NCBI GenBank assembly: GCA_016183805.1
Contig: JACPDX010000010.1
Location: 1-64,000, forward strand
Direction of reading: 5' to 3'
Origin: Bacteroidota bacterium
GTDB lineage: Bacteria > Bacteroidota > Bacteroidia > Flavobacteriales_E > Vicingaceae
Length of the DNA: 64,000 nucleotides
The notes under the pieces were generated by a model, which saw only the letters and a list, made by a program, of their open reading frames with translations, made no database searches and had not been told where the DNA came from. The position numbers were made by a program, and so were the translations under genes. Of the stretch, positions 8,501 through 17,477 are shown one piece after another. Each line of letters opens with the position of its first letter. The stretch's first letter is position 1.

Positions 8501-9361
8501 TTAATCATTTTCTGTTTTAATCGTAATCAATTTGCAATCCATTAAATGAACAGGGTTATTGGGGTTTTTAATTTTAACGGCTTGAATGCTTAATTTATCA
8601 TTAACCGATTTTTCTATTTTATTTCTGCTTTCGATAGGAAACGAATTGTATTTGTCGTTGGGTACAATTGCCACCAATTGAAACTTTAATTTAGTATTAT
8701 AGGTGTAAACATAGTTGAACACTTTTACTGGTGGTTGCAATAACCACATCCCTCTAATTCTCATGTTGGTAATTTTTAAAGGGTCAACATAATTAACCCG
8801 TCCCAGCTCTTTTGTTTCGGAGAAATTTATCTCCGGTGTATTTTCAAGGCTTTCTGCAACAGTGGCTTTTAAATTGGTATAAACATCATCGTCTGCTGCA
8901 TAAATATTGCCATAAACTAACCAAAGTGACGAAAGTATTTTACTGCTTTTTGGAACGTGTCCAATGGCATAAATAATATCTTTTTCTTCCCATTTTTCGC
9001 AAGTTCTACAATGGTTATTAATTAGGTGGCTATTGGCAAAAAGTTTCGCTTTTGGATGCGAACTATTCAATTGTAATTCCGATAAAATGGATTCGGTCTT
9101 TTTAACTTCGATAGCATCTCCACCTTTAATCATCAAGTCTGGTGGTCTTGTTTGGCTTCCTTCATAAGAAAATACTTCGGCATACTTGGTTATTTTTGTC
9201 GATTCGTCAGTAGTGTTAAAATTGTTTGAAAAAGCGTTTTTTACAAAAATTTCTAATCCATCACCAACACTTGTTATTCTATTATTACCAAACGTTATTT
9301 GATCAACATTTAAAATCGGGAGTTCAGCAATATGTAATATTGCTTCTAAAATATTTGTCAT
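8501..9361 (-). CDS. Type II restriction endonuclease, NgoPII family
   Basis: A 286-residue nuclease. The active site is PD-(D/E)XK: Asp75 in [10 protein letters not shown] and E85-V-K87 in GDAIEVKK. The following [16 protein letters not shown] and the Cys pair region [10 protein letters not shown] match the NgoPII-type family as I know it. NgoPII itself cuts GGCC; the specificity here cannot be read from sequence. The start ATG overlaps the stop of the methyltransferase gene (ATGA), so translation is likely coupled and the toxic nuclease follows its protective partner. It is followed after 20 nt by the Argonaute gene. Confidence 0.85.
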   Translation of the reverse strand: MTNILEAILHIAELPILNVDQITFGNNRITSVGDGLEIFVKNAFSNNFNTTDESTKITKYAEVFSYEGSQTRPPDLMIKGGDAIEVKKTESILSELQLNSSHPKAKLFANSHLINNHCRTCEKWEEKDIIYAIGHVPKSSKILSSLWLVYGNIYAADDDVYTNLKATVAESLENTPEINFSETKELGRVNYVDPLKITNMRIRGMWLLQPPVKVFNYVYTYNTKLKFQLVAIVPNDKYNSFPIESRNKIEKSVNDKLSIQAVKIKNPNNPVHLMDCKLITIKTEND

Positions 9362-10398
9362 ACTGCCAAGGCTTCTTTTCTAGTTTCTGTAATTTGTTTA
9401 ATTAATGCATTTTCATTAATCTGCTGCTTAATGCTTTCGGCTAAAAATTTTGCAAGATTAACCGGAACAGCATTTCCTATCATTTTATAACCCGCCGGAA
9501 CGCTAGTATAATGGAAAATAAAATTGTCGGGAAATGTTTGTATTCTCGCACATTCTCTTACACTTAATCTTCTGTACAATTGTTCTTTGCCTGGCACAAA
9601 AACTCTAATGTTTTGTTCAATAAATTTCATTTTTGGTGCTTGTGGATGGATGGGAGCATGCCTACCTCCTGCTTGTATGGTAAATGATTGTTCGTTCCAG
9701 CAACGTACACGATTTCTAGACATAAAAATGGTAGAAAAATCGCCAATCATATATTCGTGATTTGGTACAGCACAAGTATTTCCGTTTGTTTTATTGTAGG
9801 GCAATGCAGGAACAACATTATCCTTTAAATCATAAATGGTTTCTTCTAAAGTTATTTTTGGAAAATTTGGTTTTGGAAATTGAAACGTAAAATTCAAATC
9901 TTTTCTAATTCCAATAAAAAAAATACGTTTTCTGTCTTGAGGTACATTGTAATCAGATGCGTTAAGCATATCAAACGATAATTCATAACCAACCCCTGCA
10001 TTTCTGAACAATTCTTTAATGTTGTTTAATGCTTCCGAATGCCTACCCAATAACATTCCACTAACATTTTCAGCTAAAAAGAATTTAGGTTGTTTTGCTT
10101 CAAGAATACGGATAAAATCATAAAATAATTGACCTCTTTTGTCATTAATTCCTTTCATAGCACCTGCTTCACTCCAACTTTGACAAGGAGGTCCTCCAAT
10201 TATTCCGTCACATTCAGGCACTTCATTTGTTGGTATGTTTACAATACTCCTTCTGTCTAAAATTGAATGTGGATGGTTCTTTTCGTAGGTTTCCCAAATT
10301 TCTTTGTCGTATTCGTTAGCCCAAATAACATTAAATCCTGCTTTTTGAAAACCTAGGTCGAGACCACCTGCACCGGCAAAAAAGGAGACTATATTCAT
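9358..10398 (-). CDS. DNA (cytosine-5) methyltransferase of type II R-M system
   Basis: A 346-residue m5C methyltransferase. Motif I is [11 protein letters not shown] (residues 7-17, SAM binding). Motif IV is [12 protein letters not shown] with catalytic Cys72, motif VI ENVSG, motif [14 protein letters not shown], motif [17 protein letters not shown], and motif [15 protein letters not shown]. The target-recognition region lies between VIII and IX (about residues 175-275). It protects the host site from the NgoPII-type nuclease encoded next. Its ATG overlaps the stop of the upstream HTH gene by 4 nt (ATGA). All motifs are intact, so it should be active. Confidence 0.95.
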   Translation of the reverse strand: MNIVSFFAGAGGLDLGFQKAGFNVIWANEYDKEIWETYEKNHPHSILDRRSIVNIPTNEVPECDGIIGGPPCQSWSEAGAMKGINDKRGQLFYDFIRILEAKQPKFFLAENVSGMLLGRHSEALNNIKELFRNAGVGYELSFDMLNASDYNVPQDRKRIFFIGIRKDLNFTFQFPKPNFPKITLEETIYDLKDNVVPALPYNKTNGNTCAVPNHEYMIGDFSTIFMSRNRVRCWNEQSFTIQAGGRHAPIHPQAPKMKFIEQNIRVFVPGKEQLYRRLSVRECARIQTFPDNFIFHYTSVPAGYKMIGNAVPVNLAKFLAESIKQQINENALIKQITETRKEALAV

Positions 10399-10721
10399 AT
10401 TATTGTTAATTTTTTTGATTTTAAATATTCTACTTTTTGTTCTGCAAGAATTAACGTTTCATTATTGCAGTTGTTTTCATAAATTTTTTTGGCAATGATG
10501 TCGCTAAAAAATTCTGTTCTTAGACTTGCAATATCAAGATTAAAAACCTCCGCCAAAAGATGAAGTCGTTTTTCGTCAAATTCTCTTTTGTTGTTTTCAA
10601 TTTTACTCAAATTAGCAGAGTCCAAATCAAGCTTTGCTGCAAGTTGAGTAAGTGTCAACTCGTTTTCTTTCCTAAGCCGTTTAATGTATTCTCCAAATAT
10701 TTCTTTCATTTGACTTGTCAT
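10395..10721 (-). CDS. XRE-family controller (C-protein-like) regulator
   Basis: A 108-residue protein with an N-terminal helix-turn-helix (about residues 10-65: [20 protein letters not shown], then [13 protein letters not shown]) and a short helical tail. Small XRE proteins at the head of type II R-M operons are typically controller proteins that time methyltransferase and nuclease expression. It is the first gene of the five-gene unit. The promoter and candidate operator repeats overlap its start codon, which suggests autoregulation. Confidence 0.85.
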   Translation of the reverse strand: MTSQMKEIFGEYIKRLRKENELTLTQLAAKLDLDSANLSKIENNKREFDEKRLHLLAEVFNLDIASLRTEFFSDIIAKKIYENNCNNETLILAEQKVEYLKSKKLTII

Positions 10722-10736
10722 TTTTTGACAAATTTA
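10711..10736 (-). promoter_or_regulatory. Leaderless-type promoter and operator of defence operon
   Basis: On the minus strand TAAATTTG (10736-10729) matches the Bacteroidota -7 box TAnnTTTG exactly and lies only 7 nt before the ATG (10721-10719), so transcription would start at or within a few bases of the start codon. A TTG about 18 nt further upstream could serve as the -33 element. Inverted repeats overlap this site: TGACttGTCA at 10711-10720 and TGTCA-N5-TGACA at 10716-10730. They are plausible controller-protein binding boxes. Confidence 0.6.
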
Positions 10737-11025
10737 CAATAATTTTATTTTTTCGCAAGTGTTATTTTTGATTTTTTTATCTATAAAACTTAATCGTTTT
10801 TTTTTGACCGATTTGTTAAGTTCGAACCCAACAAAACCAACAATTAAATATCATGCATTCCAAATGTAGTTATTCCATTCCACTTGGTTTTGTTTTTTAA
10901 GTTAATATTTAATACCAATAAAAAATAGTGGTTACACTAACCACAATCATCGTTAACCAACAACAGGAGTTATCTAAAAATTGGTAAAAGTGTTGGTACT
11001 TTGTTTAAACTAAAATTATAAAACG
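10737..11025. other. Intergenic region between defence operon and stress operon
   Basis: No gene is seen in this 289-nt divergent spacer. It holds an 11-bp inverted repeat (AACAAAACCAA at 10830-10840 and TTGGTTTTGTT at 10884-10894, right arm followed by a T-tract) and a perfect 7-bp hairpin GTGGTTA-cac-TAACCAC (10928-10944). The second lies about 80 nt before the DUF2267 gene and could be a regulatory site. Confidence 0.5.
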
Positions 11026-11475
11026 ATGGCTTTAAATTTTGACAAAATAGCAATAAAAGGAAATGAATTTTTAAAAGACCTCGCTAAAGAATTGGGCTAC
11101 CCCGAAGACACCAACAAAGCAGGCAGGGTACTAAAAGCCATTTTACATGCGTTGCGAAACCAATTAACTGTTGAAGAATCTGTTCAGCTCATGGCACAGT
11201 TTCCGTTGTTTTTAAAAGCAGTTTATGTTGAGAACTGGAGTTTACGCAAACAAGATAACAAACCCCGAAACATGACCGAATTTATTCATGAAATTAAAAA
11301 AATAAACAAACAAACCGCCCAACACGATTTTAAAACCGACGACGACGTTGATCATGCCATTGCAGTGGTATTTATGTCGTTACGAAAATATGTTTCGTTG
11401 GGCGAACTCGAAGATATAAAAGCAGTTTTACCAAAAGATTTAAAATTGATTGTAAACAATGTTTTAATGATTTAA
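11026..11475 (+). CDS. DUF2267 family protein
   Basis: A 149-residue helical protein with the DUF2267 pattern: N-terminal FLKDLAKELG, GRVLKAILHALRNQLTVEES, then LPLFLKAVYVENW-like and DDVDHAIAVVFMSLRKYVS. The family's biochemical role is unknown. It is often found with stress and universal stress proteins, as here: it leads a tight operon with a tandem UspA protein (4-nt gap), a Dps-like protein and acetyl-CoA synthetase. No signal peptide. Confidence 0.85.
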   Translation: MALNFDKIAIKGNEFLKDLAKELGYPEDTNKAGRVLKAILHALRNQLTVEESVQLMAQFPLFLKAVYVENWSLRKQDNKPRNMTEFIHEIKKINKQTAQHDFKTDDDVDHAIAVVFMSLRKYVSLGELEDIKAVLPKDLKLIVNNVLMI

Positions 11476-11479
11476 AAAA

Positions 11480-12340
11480 ATGAAAACGCTACTGGTTCCT
11501 ACCGATTTTTCGCCCATCAGCAGAAATGCGTTGGCGTATGCTGTAGGTTTAGCCGAAAAACTTGGTGCAAAAATTGTGTTGCTCCACGCCTATCATACTT
11601 TCCCTATTGACATCGACCCTGGATTACTTGTGAAAGAATACCGTGAAGAGGTTGAGTTGTTTAAAAAAGTATCAGACATACAATTAAAAGCACTGTGCGA
11701 AGAAATTGAAAATACATCGACCTGTAAATGTGATGCCATTAGTTTACAAGGTTTGGCAAAGGATGTAATTGTTGAATATGCCAACGATACCAACCCCGAT
11801 TTACTGGTAATTGGAACTGAAAACCTGTTGCCTATGGAACGTATTATTTACGGAACAATTACCGGAAGAGTAATAAAAGATGTTGATTGTACTTTATTGG
11901 TAATTCCCGAAAGGGCTAAATATACTACTCCAAAAAAAATAGCCTTTGCCATAGATTATCACGACAGCGATTTGGATGAAATACAATTTGTAGAACAACT
12001 TGCAAAAAAATTTAAATCGGAAACTCACATTGTACATGTTATTTCGGATGAAGAAGATGAGGATTTTGAAGATTATTACTTTACAAAAACGAAAACCGAA
12101 ATCAAAAAATTTGTTTCGAAAAACCACACCATTTTTAAGTTGATTAAGGGTAAAAATATTACTTCAGAACTTAAAAAATACATCACTGACGAACACATCG
12201 ACATTTTTTCGGTGGCAAAAACTAAAAAAACATTTTTAGAACGCTTATTCTCCGGCAGTGTATCACAAAAACTGTTTTACCGCACCAACATACCCTTACT
12301 GATTTTTGAAGCTAAAGATACTCCCAAAGATTTGATATAA
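11480..12340 (+). CDS. Tandem universal stress protein (UspA)
   Basis: A 286-residue protein with two Usp domains. Domain 1 (1-150) starts MKTLLVPTDFSPISRNALAYA and has the nucleotide-binding-type end GTENLLPMERIIYGTITGRV. Domain 2 (about 150-280) starts KKIAFAIDYHDSD and ends SVSQKLFYRTNIPLLIF. Domain 2 is more divergent. Such proteins respond to starvation, oxidative or redox stress in the cytoplasm. It is in an operon between the DUF2267 and Dps-like genes. Confidence 0.92.
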   Translation: MKTLLVPTDFSPISRNALAYAVGLAEKLGAKIVLLHAYHTFPIDIDPGLLVKEYREEVELFKKVSDIQLKALCEEIENTSTCKCDAISLQGLAKDVIVEYANDTNPDLLVIGTENLLPMERIIYGTITGRVIKDVDCTLLVIPERAKYTTPKKIAFAIDYHDSDLDEIQFVEQLAKKFKSETHIVHVISDEEDEDFEDYYFTKTKTEIKKFVSKNHTIFKLIKGKNITSELKKYITDEHIDIFSVAKTKKTFLERLFSGSVSQKLFYRTNIPLLIFEAKDTPKDLI

Positions 12341-12352
12341 TTAGGATATATT

Positions 12353-12835
12353 ATGGATTACGCCAACATTGAATCGCCCAAGGTTAAAGAAATAACCGAA
12401 AATTTAGATGAACTTTTAGCAAGCTATCAAGTATATTGTCAAAAATTAAAAGCCTTTCATTGGAACATCAAGGGGAAAAGTTTTTTTGAATTTCACTTAA
12501 AATTTGAAGAACTCTATCAGGATGCTCTTGTAAAAATAGACGAAATAGCCGAACGTATTTTAATATTGGGATATACCCCATCCTATACATTTAAAGCATA
12601 TCTAGATAAATCAGCTTTAATTGAAGTACATGAAATACCATCCGAACGTAAAATGATTGACGAACTGTTGTTAGACATGAATCAATTGCTAAAAATAGAG
12701 AAAACTTGTGTAAAAATTGCTGCTGAGCATTGCGATTGCGGAACAGTAGAAATGCTGAATCGTTTTATTGCCTATAAAGAAAAAATAAGCTGGATGTTTT
12801 TTACCTGGTTAAAAGTTGATTTAACTAAAAAATAA
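12353..12835 (+). CDS. Dps-like ferritin (DNA-protection protein)
   Basis: A 160-residue four-helix protein. The ferroxidase-region signature of Dps is present: AFHWNIKGKSFFEFHLKFEE followed by KIDEIAERILILG. Dps proteins form dodecamers that oxidise and store iron and shield DNA. A CDCG segment near residue 124 is unusual. It sits between the UspA and acs genes with gaps of 12 and 3 nt, which supports a stress operon. Confidence 0.88.
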   Translation: MDYANIESPKVKEITENLDELLASYQVYCQKLKAFHWNIKGKSFFEFHLKFEELYQDALVKIDEIAERILILGYTPSYTFKAYLDKSALIEVHEIPSERKMIDELLLDMNQLLKIEKTCVKIAAEHCDCGTVEMLNRFIAYKEKISWMFFTWLKVDLTKK

Positions 12836-12838
12836 CCC

Positions 12839-14764
12839 ATGAAATTTGAAATAAATTCATACCAAGATTACCAAAAAGAATATCAAAAAAGCGTGATTAA
12901 TCCCGAAGGATTTTGGGCAGAAAAAGCAAATGAATTTATCTGGAGAAAAAAATGGAACAATGTACTTTCGTGGAATTTTACCGAACCAACCATAAAATGG
13001 TTTGAAGGAGGTAAATTAAACATTACCGAAAATTGTTTGGACAGACACTTGCAAGAACGCGGAAATAAAATCGCATACATTTGGGAGCCTAACAACCCCA
13101 ACGAAAAAAACATAAAAATTACCTACTTCGAGCTTTATACCAAGGTTTGCAGGTTTGCCAATGTGTTAAAAAATAATGGTATAAAAAAAGGCGACAGAGT
13201 TTGTATGTACATGCCCATGATACCTGAATTGGTGGTATCAATGTTGGCTTGTGCCAGAATTGGAGCTATACATTCGGTGGTATATGCGGGGTTTTCTTCC
13301 GATGCACTAGCTAACCGCATACAAGATACACAATCGAAACTTTTAATTACCTCAAACGGAGCGTACCGAGGAACAAAACAAATTAAAATTAAAACTATTG
13401 TTGATGAGGCTTTAAAAAAATGCGAATCGATAAAAAAAGTAATTGTTGTAAAACGAACGGATGAAAATATTAGCATGCTTACCGGTCGTGATGTTTTGTG
13501 GAAAGATGAAGAAGCCAACGTTGGTGATACCTGCAATGCCGTAGAAATGGATGCCGAGGATATATTGTTTGTTTTATACACTTCGGGGTCAACGGGCAAA
13601 CCCAAAGGAATTGTTCATACCTGTGCAGGTTATATGGTGTATGTTGATTACACGTTTCGAAATATTTTTCATTGCAGCCAACAGGATGTTTATTGGTGTT
13701 CGGCTGATATTGGCTGGATTACCGGTCATTCTTACCTTGTTTATGGTCCATTACTCTCGGGTGTAACTTCAGTAATGTTTGAAGGTATTCCTACCTACCC
13801 CGATGCCGGAAGATATTGGGAAGTTATTGATAAACACAACGTAAATATTTTTTACACCTCTCCCACAGCCATTCGAGCATTAATGACTTACGATATTGAT
13901 TTTGTCGATAAACACCAATTAACCTCACTTAAATTACTGGGTACTGTTGGCGAACCCATCAATGAATCGGCTTGGAAGTGGTATTATAAACACATTGGAA
14001 AAGAAAAATGTTTTATTGTAGATACCTGGTGGCAAACCGAAACCGGAGGAATTGCCATTTCACCACTGCTAAACGTATCGTATCCAAAGCCGGGATATGC
14101 CATGCATCCTCTGCCCGGAATTCAGCCGACAATTGTAGATGGTACAGGCAAAAAATTAATCGGTAATGAAGTACAAGGGCAGTTGTGTATTAAATTTCCT
14201 TGGCCGGGAATGTTGCGAACCATTTACAACAACCCTGAACGATATAAACAAACCTATTTTACCGATTTTCCGGGATTCTATTTTACCGGCGACGGTTGTA
14301 AAAGAGATAAAAATGGCGACTATAGAATAACGGGACGGGTAGATGATTTGATAAAAATATCGGGGCATTTGTTAGGAACTGCCGAAATAGAAAATGCCAT
14401 TAACAGCCATCACAAGGTAGTTGAATCGGCAGTAATAGGTTATCCGCACCCCATTAAAGGCAATGCAATTTGTGCATTTGTGGTACCTTTTAAAACATCA
14501 GAAAATCCGGAACAACTTAAATTGGAAATTATAGAACAGGTAAGCCATTTAATAGGACCTATAGCTAAACCCGACAAAGTGCAGTTAATAACAGAACTCC
14601 CAAAAACCAGATCGGGAAAAATTATGCGGAGAATTTTACAAAAAATATTAGGCGGAGAAACTACCCATTTTGGAGACACCAGTACACTGATTAATCCAAA
14701 AGTAATTGAAACATTAGTTAAAGAAAACATCAAAGAATTTCAGTTAAACAATAATCAGCATTAA
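12839..14764 (+). CDS. acs: Acetyl-CoA synthetase (AMP-forming)
   Basis: A 641-residue adenylate-forming enzyme converting acetate, ATP and CoA to acetyl-CoA, AMP and PPi. It shows the AMP-binding motif YTSGSTGKPKGIVHT, the acetate-pocket segment WWQTETGG, the hinge GRVDDLIKISGH, and the C-terminal PKTRSGKIMRR with the lysine that is commonly acetylated. Length is typical (about 640-650). It is the last gene of the 11026-14764 operon. Its product feeds acetyl-CoA to PHA synthesis, and its PPi by-product is removed by pyrophosphatase. Confidence 0.96.
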   Translation: MKFEINSYQDYQKEYQKSVINPEGFWAEKANEFIWRKKWNNVLSWNFTEPTIKWFEGGKLNITENCLDRHLQERGNKIAYIWEPNNPNEKNIKITYFELYTKVCRFANVLKNNGIKKGDRVCMYMPMIPELVVSMLACARIGAIHSVVYAGFSSDALANRIQDTQSKLLITSNGAYRGTKQIKIKTIVDEALKKCESIKKVIVVKRTDENISMLTGRDVLWKDEEANVGDTCNAVEMDAEDILFVLYTSGSTGKPKGIVHTCAGYMVYVDYTFRNIFHCSQQDVYWCSADIGWITGHSYLVYGPLLSGVTSVMFEGIPTYPDAGRYWEVIDKHNVNIFYTSPTAIRALMTYDIDFVDKHQLTSLKLLGTVGEPINESAWKWYYKHIGKEKCFIVDTWWQTETGGIAISPLLNVSYPKPGYAMHPLPGIQPTIVDGTGKKLIGNEVQGQLCIKFPWPGMLRTIYNNPERYKQTYFTDFPGFYFTGDGCKRDKNGDYRITGRVDDLIKISGHLLGTAEIENAINSHHKVVESAVIGYPHPIKGNAICAFVVPFKTSENPEQLKLEIIEQVSHLIGPIAKPDKVQLITELPKTRSGKIMRRILQKILGGETTHFGDTSTLINPKVIETLVKENIKEFQLNNNQH

Positions 14765-14789
14765 TATTAAGACCATAAAATAAGGAGCA

Positions 14790-14828
14790 GTGAGTACATT
14801 TATTTTTTACTCACCTCATTTTTTTTAG
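14790..14828 (+). terminator. Terminator hairpin after acs
   Basis: GTGAGTA (14790-14796) pairs with TACTCAC (14808-14814), followed on the plus strand by a T-rich tract (14819-14826). The hairpin overlaps the last codons of the convergent CDP-alcohol phosphotransferase gene. Confidence 0.6.
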
Positions 14829-15399
14829 TTAACACCCAAAACAACCCCTTAACATTAGCTTTCCATTTTGGAAAAATGAGGATTAAAATAATTTCTTCAA
14901 TGGTTTCGATAATGCTAAAAAAAGTTGCGATATAAAACAACCACAGGTGTACTCCAAAAAAGAGCAGATACAACATAAACCCGGCTTGGAGTATCGCTGA
15001 TAATTTCGCTAAATATGTATGAAAACTACTGGGCATTCCATAACGCCAATATGCCATGAACAATTGAAAAAGATACAATCCGAACGCCAAACTAATAATT
15101 ACAATATATTCTAAAATAAAACTATATTCAAACTTTAAAATACCACCCAATCCCACACAAAACGTAATGGCATCCCCAATACTATCAAGCTGTGCACCAC
15201 GCTGTGTTACAATGTTCATTTTTCTTGCCAAATAACCATCAACAGCATCTGATAAAAAACTGATGAGCAACAATACCGCAAAAATGAATCGTTCATCTAA
15301 AAAGATAAAAACAATTAACACTGGAGCTGCCAAAATACGATAAACCGATAACCAATCGGGAATACTTAGTTTTCGGTTTGCAGATTTAATCCACCACAT
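14800..15399 (-). CDS. CDP-alcohol phosphatidyltransferase family membrane protein
   Basis: A 199-residue multi-pass membrane enzyme. It carries the complete CDP-alcohol phosphotransferase signature, DG-x2-AR-x8-G-x3-D-x3-D: DGYLARKMN, then RGAQLDSIGD. Four to five hydrophobic segments follow. These enzymes transfer a phosphoalcohol from a CDP-linked donor in phospholipid synthesis; the substrate (glycerol phosphate, inositol phosphate or other) is not evident. It is a single gene, convergent with acs. Confidence 0.85.
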   Translation of the reverse strand: MWWIKSANRKLSIPDWLSVYRILAAPVLIVFIFLDERFIFAVLLLISFLSDAVDGYLARKMNIVTQRGAQLDSIGDAITFCVGLGGILKFEYSFILEYIVIISLAFGLYLFQLFMAYWRYGMPSSFHTYLAKLSAILQAGFMLYLLFFGVHLWLFYIATFFSIIETIEEIILILIFPKWKANVKGLFWVLTKKNEVSKK

Positions 15400-15640
15400 T
15401 ATACGTTTAAATTATAAAGTGAATTTACGCATTTATTTGATTAATTCCATGATAAAAAACATCAGAAATCGGTAACATAAGTCATCCGTTACTAGTTAAA
15501 GTTGAAAGACATTTGTAGTGTTCTTTTACATCTTGGATTGATTTTAATAATGATTATTCTAATGTTCTTTAAAATAACGTACCATAAATTTTCAAAAAAT
15601 TAATTGGTAATTAAACCAATTTCAAAAAGTGATAATTATT
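15400..15640. other. Intergenic region upstream of mla leader
   Basis: No gene is seen. A 7-bp hairpin AATTGGT (15602-15608)/ACCAATT (15615-15621) is present. GACATTTG (about 15511-15518) is one mismatch from the TAnnTTTG -7 box and could drive the structured RNA downstream; this is weak. Confidence 0.35.
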
Positions 15641-15650
15641 GTAGGTTGTT

Positions 15651-15862
15651 AAGAACAGGGTTTATTTACCCTTATTTGACAAGCAAATACGGAGTAAATA
15701 TGTCAGCTATTAAAGAGCTGGGTAAAAGTAAACTCAAGAAGTTAACATTATTAATCTAGTGAAGGAATAAATGTTGGGACGGTTAGGTTGGTTGATTTAT
15801 TCAATTAAATTAAACCATAAATTTCAACATTAGAAGGCAGGAGAACATCCTGCCTTCTTAAA
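15651..15862 (+). ncRNA. Structured leader RNA or small RNA before mla operon
   Basis: Three structural modules are visible by complementarity. Module 1: TTTACCC (15665-15671)/GGGTAAA (15720-15726) closes an inner TGACA (15677-15681)/TGTCA (15701-15705) stem and an AGCT (15705-15708)/AGCT (15716-15719) hairpin. An alternative hairpin, AGGGT (15657-15661)/ACCCT (15668-15672), uses the same ACCC. Module 2: AATGTTG (15770-15776)/CAACATT (15825-15831). Module 3: a strong hairpin GAAGGCAGGA/TCCTGCCTTC (15833-15857) directly before mlaE. No known RNA family is recognised. A cis-acting switch or an independent small RNA are both possible. Confidence 0.45.
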
Positions 15863-15865
15863 TTT
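15833..15865 (+). terminator. Strong hairpin (attenuator/terminator-like) before mlaE
   Basis: GAAGGCAGGA (15833-15842) and TCCTGCCTTC (15848-15857) form a perfect 10-bp stem with a GAACA loop, followed by TTAAATTTT rather than a pure T-run. It lies 29 nt before the mlaE start codon, so it could end the upstream RNA or act as an attenuator. Confidence 0.6.
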
Positions 15866-15885
15866 TACGCTAAAAAAAATAACCG

Positions 15886-16695
15886 ATGAGTAAAGTAGAG
15901 GGCAAATACAACGAGTTTACTACTTTACCTCTGTGGAACGAAACCAAAAAATTTTTAACCGAAACCGCAGATATCACCCTTTTTGGAGTCCGGTTTTTTA
16001 AAGAAGGATTAAAACTACCGCTTGAAATTAGTGAAACCATTAATCAATGTTATAAAATTGGTTACAAATCGCTGCCGTTAGTTGGTATTACTGCTTTTAT
16101 CATGGGGTTGGTATTTACCATCCAATCCCGACCAACGTTACAGGAATTTGGTGCAGAATCGTGGCTTCCGGCAATGGTTTCTGTTTCCATTGTTCGTGAA
16201 ATTGGGCCTGTAATTACTGCTTTAATTTGTGCCGGTAAAATTGGTTCGAGCATTGGTGCAGAACTGGGCTCTATGAAGGTAACCGAACAAATTGATGCCA
16301 TGGAGGTTTCCGGAACAAATCCCTTTAAATATTTGGTAGTTACCCGAATTGCCGCAACCACCTTAATGGTTCCGATATTATCGATATTGGCAAATGCCAT
16401 CGGAATTTACGGTTCCTACCTTGGCGTAAACATTAAAGGAGTAGTTAGCTTTCAACTTTTTTACAGTCAGGTGTTTGAAAAACTTATGTTTAGCGACGTT
16501 ATTCCTTCCATCACAAAAACATTTTTTTTTGGTTTTGCCATTGGCTTAATTGGTTGCTATAAAGGATATCATTCCGATAAAGGTACAGAAGGTGTTGGAA
16601 GATCGGCTAATTCAGCCGTAGTAATAGCCTCTTTGCTGGTATTTATTTTAGATTTAATTGCTGTTCAAATTACCGACCTTTTTTATGGATTATAA
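15886..16695 (+). CDS. mlaE: MlaE-type ABC transporter permease
   Basis: A 269-residue integral membrane protein of the MlaE/YrbE permease family. It moves phospholipids across the inner membrane in retrograde lipid trafficking between outer and inner membranes. The family core is clear: VSIVREIGPVITALICAGKIGSSIGAELGSM-type helix and EQIDAMEVSGTNPFKYLVV, with a final hydrophobic helix LLVFILDLIAVQITDLFYG. Its 3' end overlaps mlaF by 11 nt, so the two subunits are translationally linked. MlaF and MlaD follow in order. Confidence 0.93.
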   Translation: MSKVEGKYNEFTTLPLWNETKKFLTETADITLFGVRFFKEGLKLPLEISETINQCYKIGYKSLPLVGITAFIMGLVFTIQSRPTLQEFGAESWLPAMVSVSIVREIGPVITALICAGKIGSSIGAELGSMKVTEQIDAMEVSGTNPFKYLVVTRIAATTLMVPILSILANAIGIYGSYLGVNIKGVVSFQLFYSQVFEKLMFSDVIPSITKTFFFGFAIGLIGCYKGYHSDKGTEGVGRSANSAVVIASLLVFILDLIAVQITDLFYGL

Positions 16696-17470
16696 GGAGC
16701 AAATACAAGATACTGTTCAAAGCAATTTACACAAAAGTAAAGGTGTGCCGGTTATTGAAATTGTTAACCTCAAAAAATCGTTTGGAAATAATCATGTGTT
16801 GAATGGGTTTAACCTTACACTTTATGAAGGAGAAAATGTTGCTGTGCTTGGTAAATCTGGAAGCGGCAAATCGGTTTTGATAAAATGTATTGTGGGTTTG
16901 TTAAAGCAAGATTCAGGAGAAATACGTGCCTTTGGAAAAGATATTTTAAGCCTCAATCAGGCAGAATTAGATCAAATTAGAACCAAAATCGGCTTTTTGT
17001 TTCAAAGCAATGCATTGTACGATTCGATGACTGTGAGAGAAAACCTTGAATTTCCTTTACGAAGACTCAGTATTATTAAAACAAAAGATGAAGTAGATGA
17101 CATGATTCAGGAAGCTTTGGAAAATGTAGGTTTACCTGATACTGCCAACCTAATGCCTTCCGAACTTTCAGGAGGTATGCGAAAACGTATAGGTGTTGCA
17201 CGTACTTTAATTCTTAAACCAAGAGTTATTTTATACGACGAACCCACTACGGGATTAGACCCCATCACCGCTAAAGAAATAAGTACTTTAATGAATACCG
17301 TACATAAAAAATACAACACTTCTTCCATCATTATTTCGCACGACATGTCGTGTTTAAAAATTGTAGCCCAACGAATTGTGCTTTTAATGCAGGGAATAAA
17401 CTATGCCGAAGGCACATATGACGAACTCAAAAATTCGGACGATGAAAAAGTGAAGGAATTTTTTGAATAA
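16685..17470 (+). CDS. mlaF: MlaF-type ABC transporter ATP-binding protein
   Basis: A 261-residue ABC ATPase from the ATG at 16685; an earlier TTG-type start would lengthen the overlap with mlaE without benefit. Walker A is GKSGSGKS, the Q-loop is FLFQSNA, the signature is LSGGMRKR, Walker B is VILYDEP, and the H-loop is SHDMS. It energises the lipid transporter with MlaE and MlaD. The N-terminal extension DYKEQIQDTVQSNLHK is longer than in the proteobacterial homologue. It ends 7 nt before mlaD. Confidence 0.93.
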   Translation: MDYKEQIQDTVQSNLHKSKGVPVIEIVNLKKSFGNNHVLNGFNLTLYEGENVAVLGKSGSGKSVLIKCIVGLLKQDSGEIRAFGKDILSLNQAELDQIRTKIGFLFQSNALYDSMTVRENLEFPLRRLSIIKTKDEVDDMIQEALENVGLPDTANLMPSELSGGMRKRIGVARTLILKPRVILYDEPTTGLDPITAKEISTLMNTVHKKYNTSSIIISHDMSCLKIVAQRIVLLMQGINYAEGTYDELKNSDDEKVKEFFE

Positions 17471-17477
17471 TAGAGCC

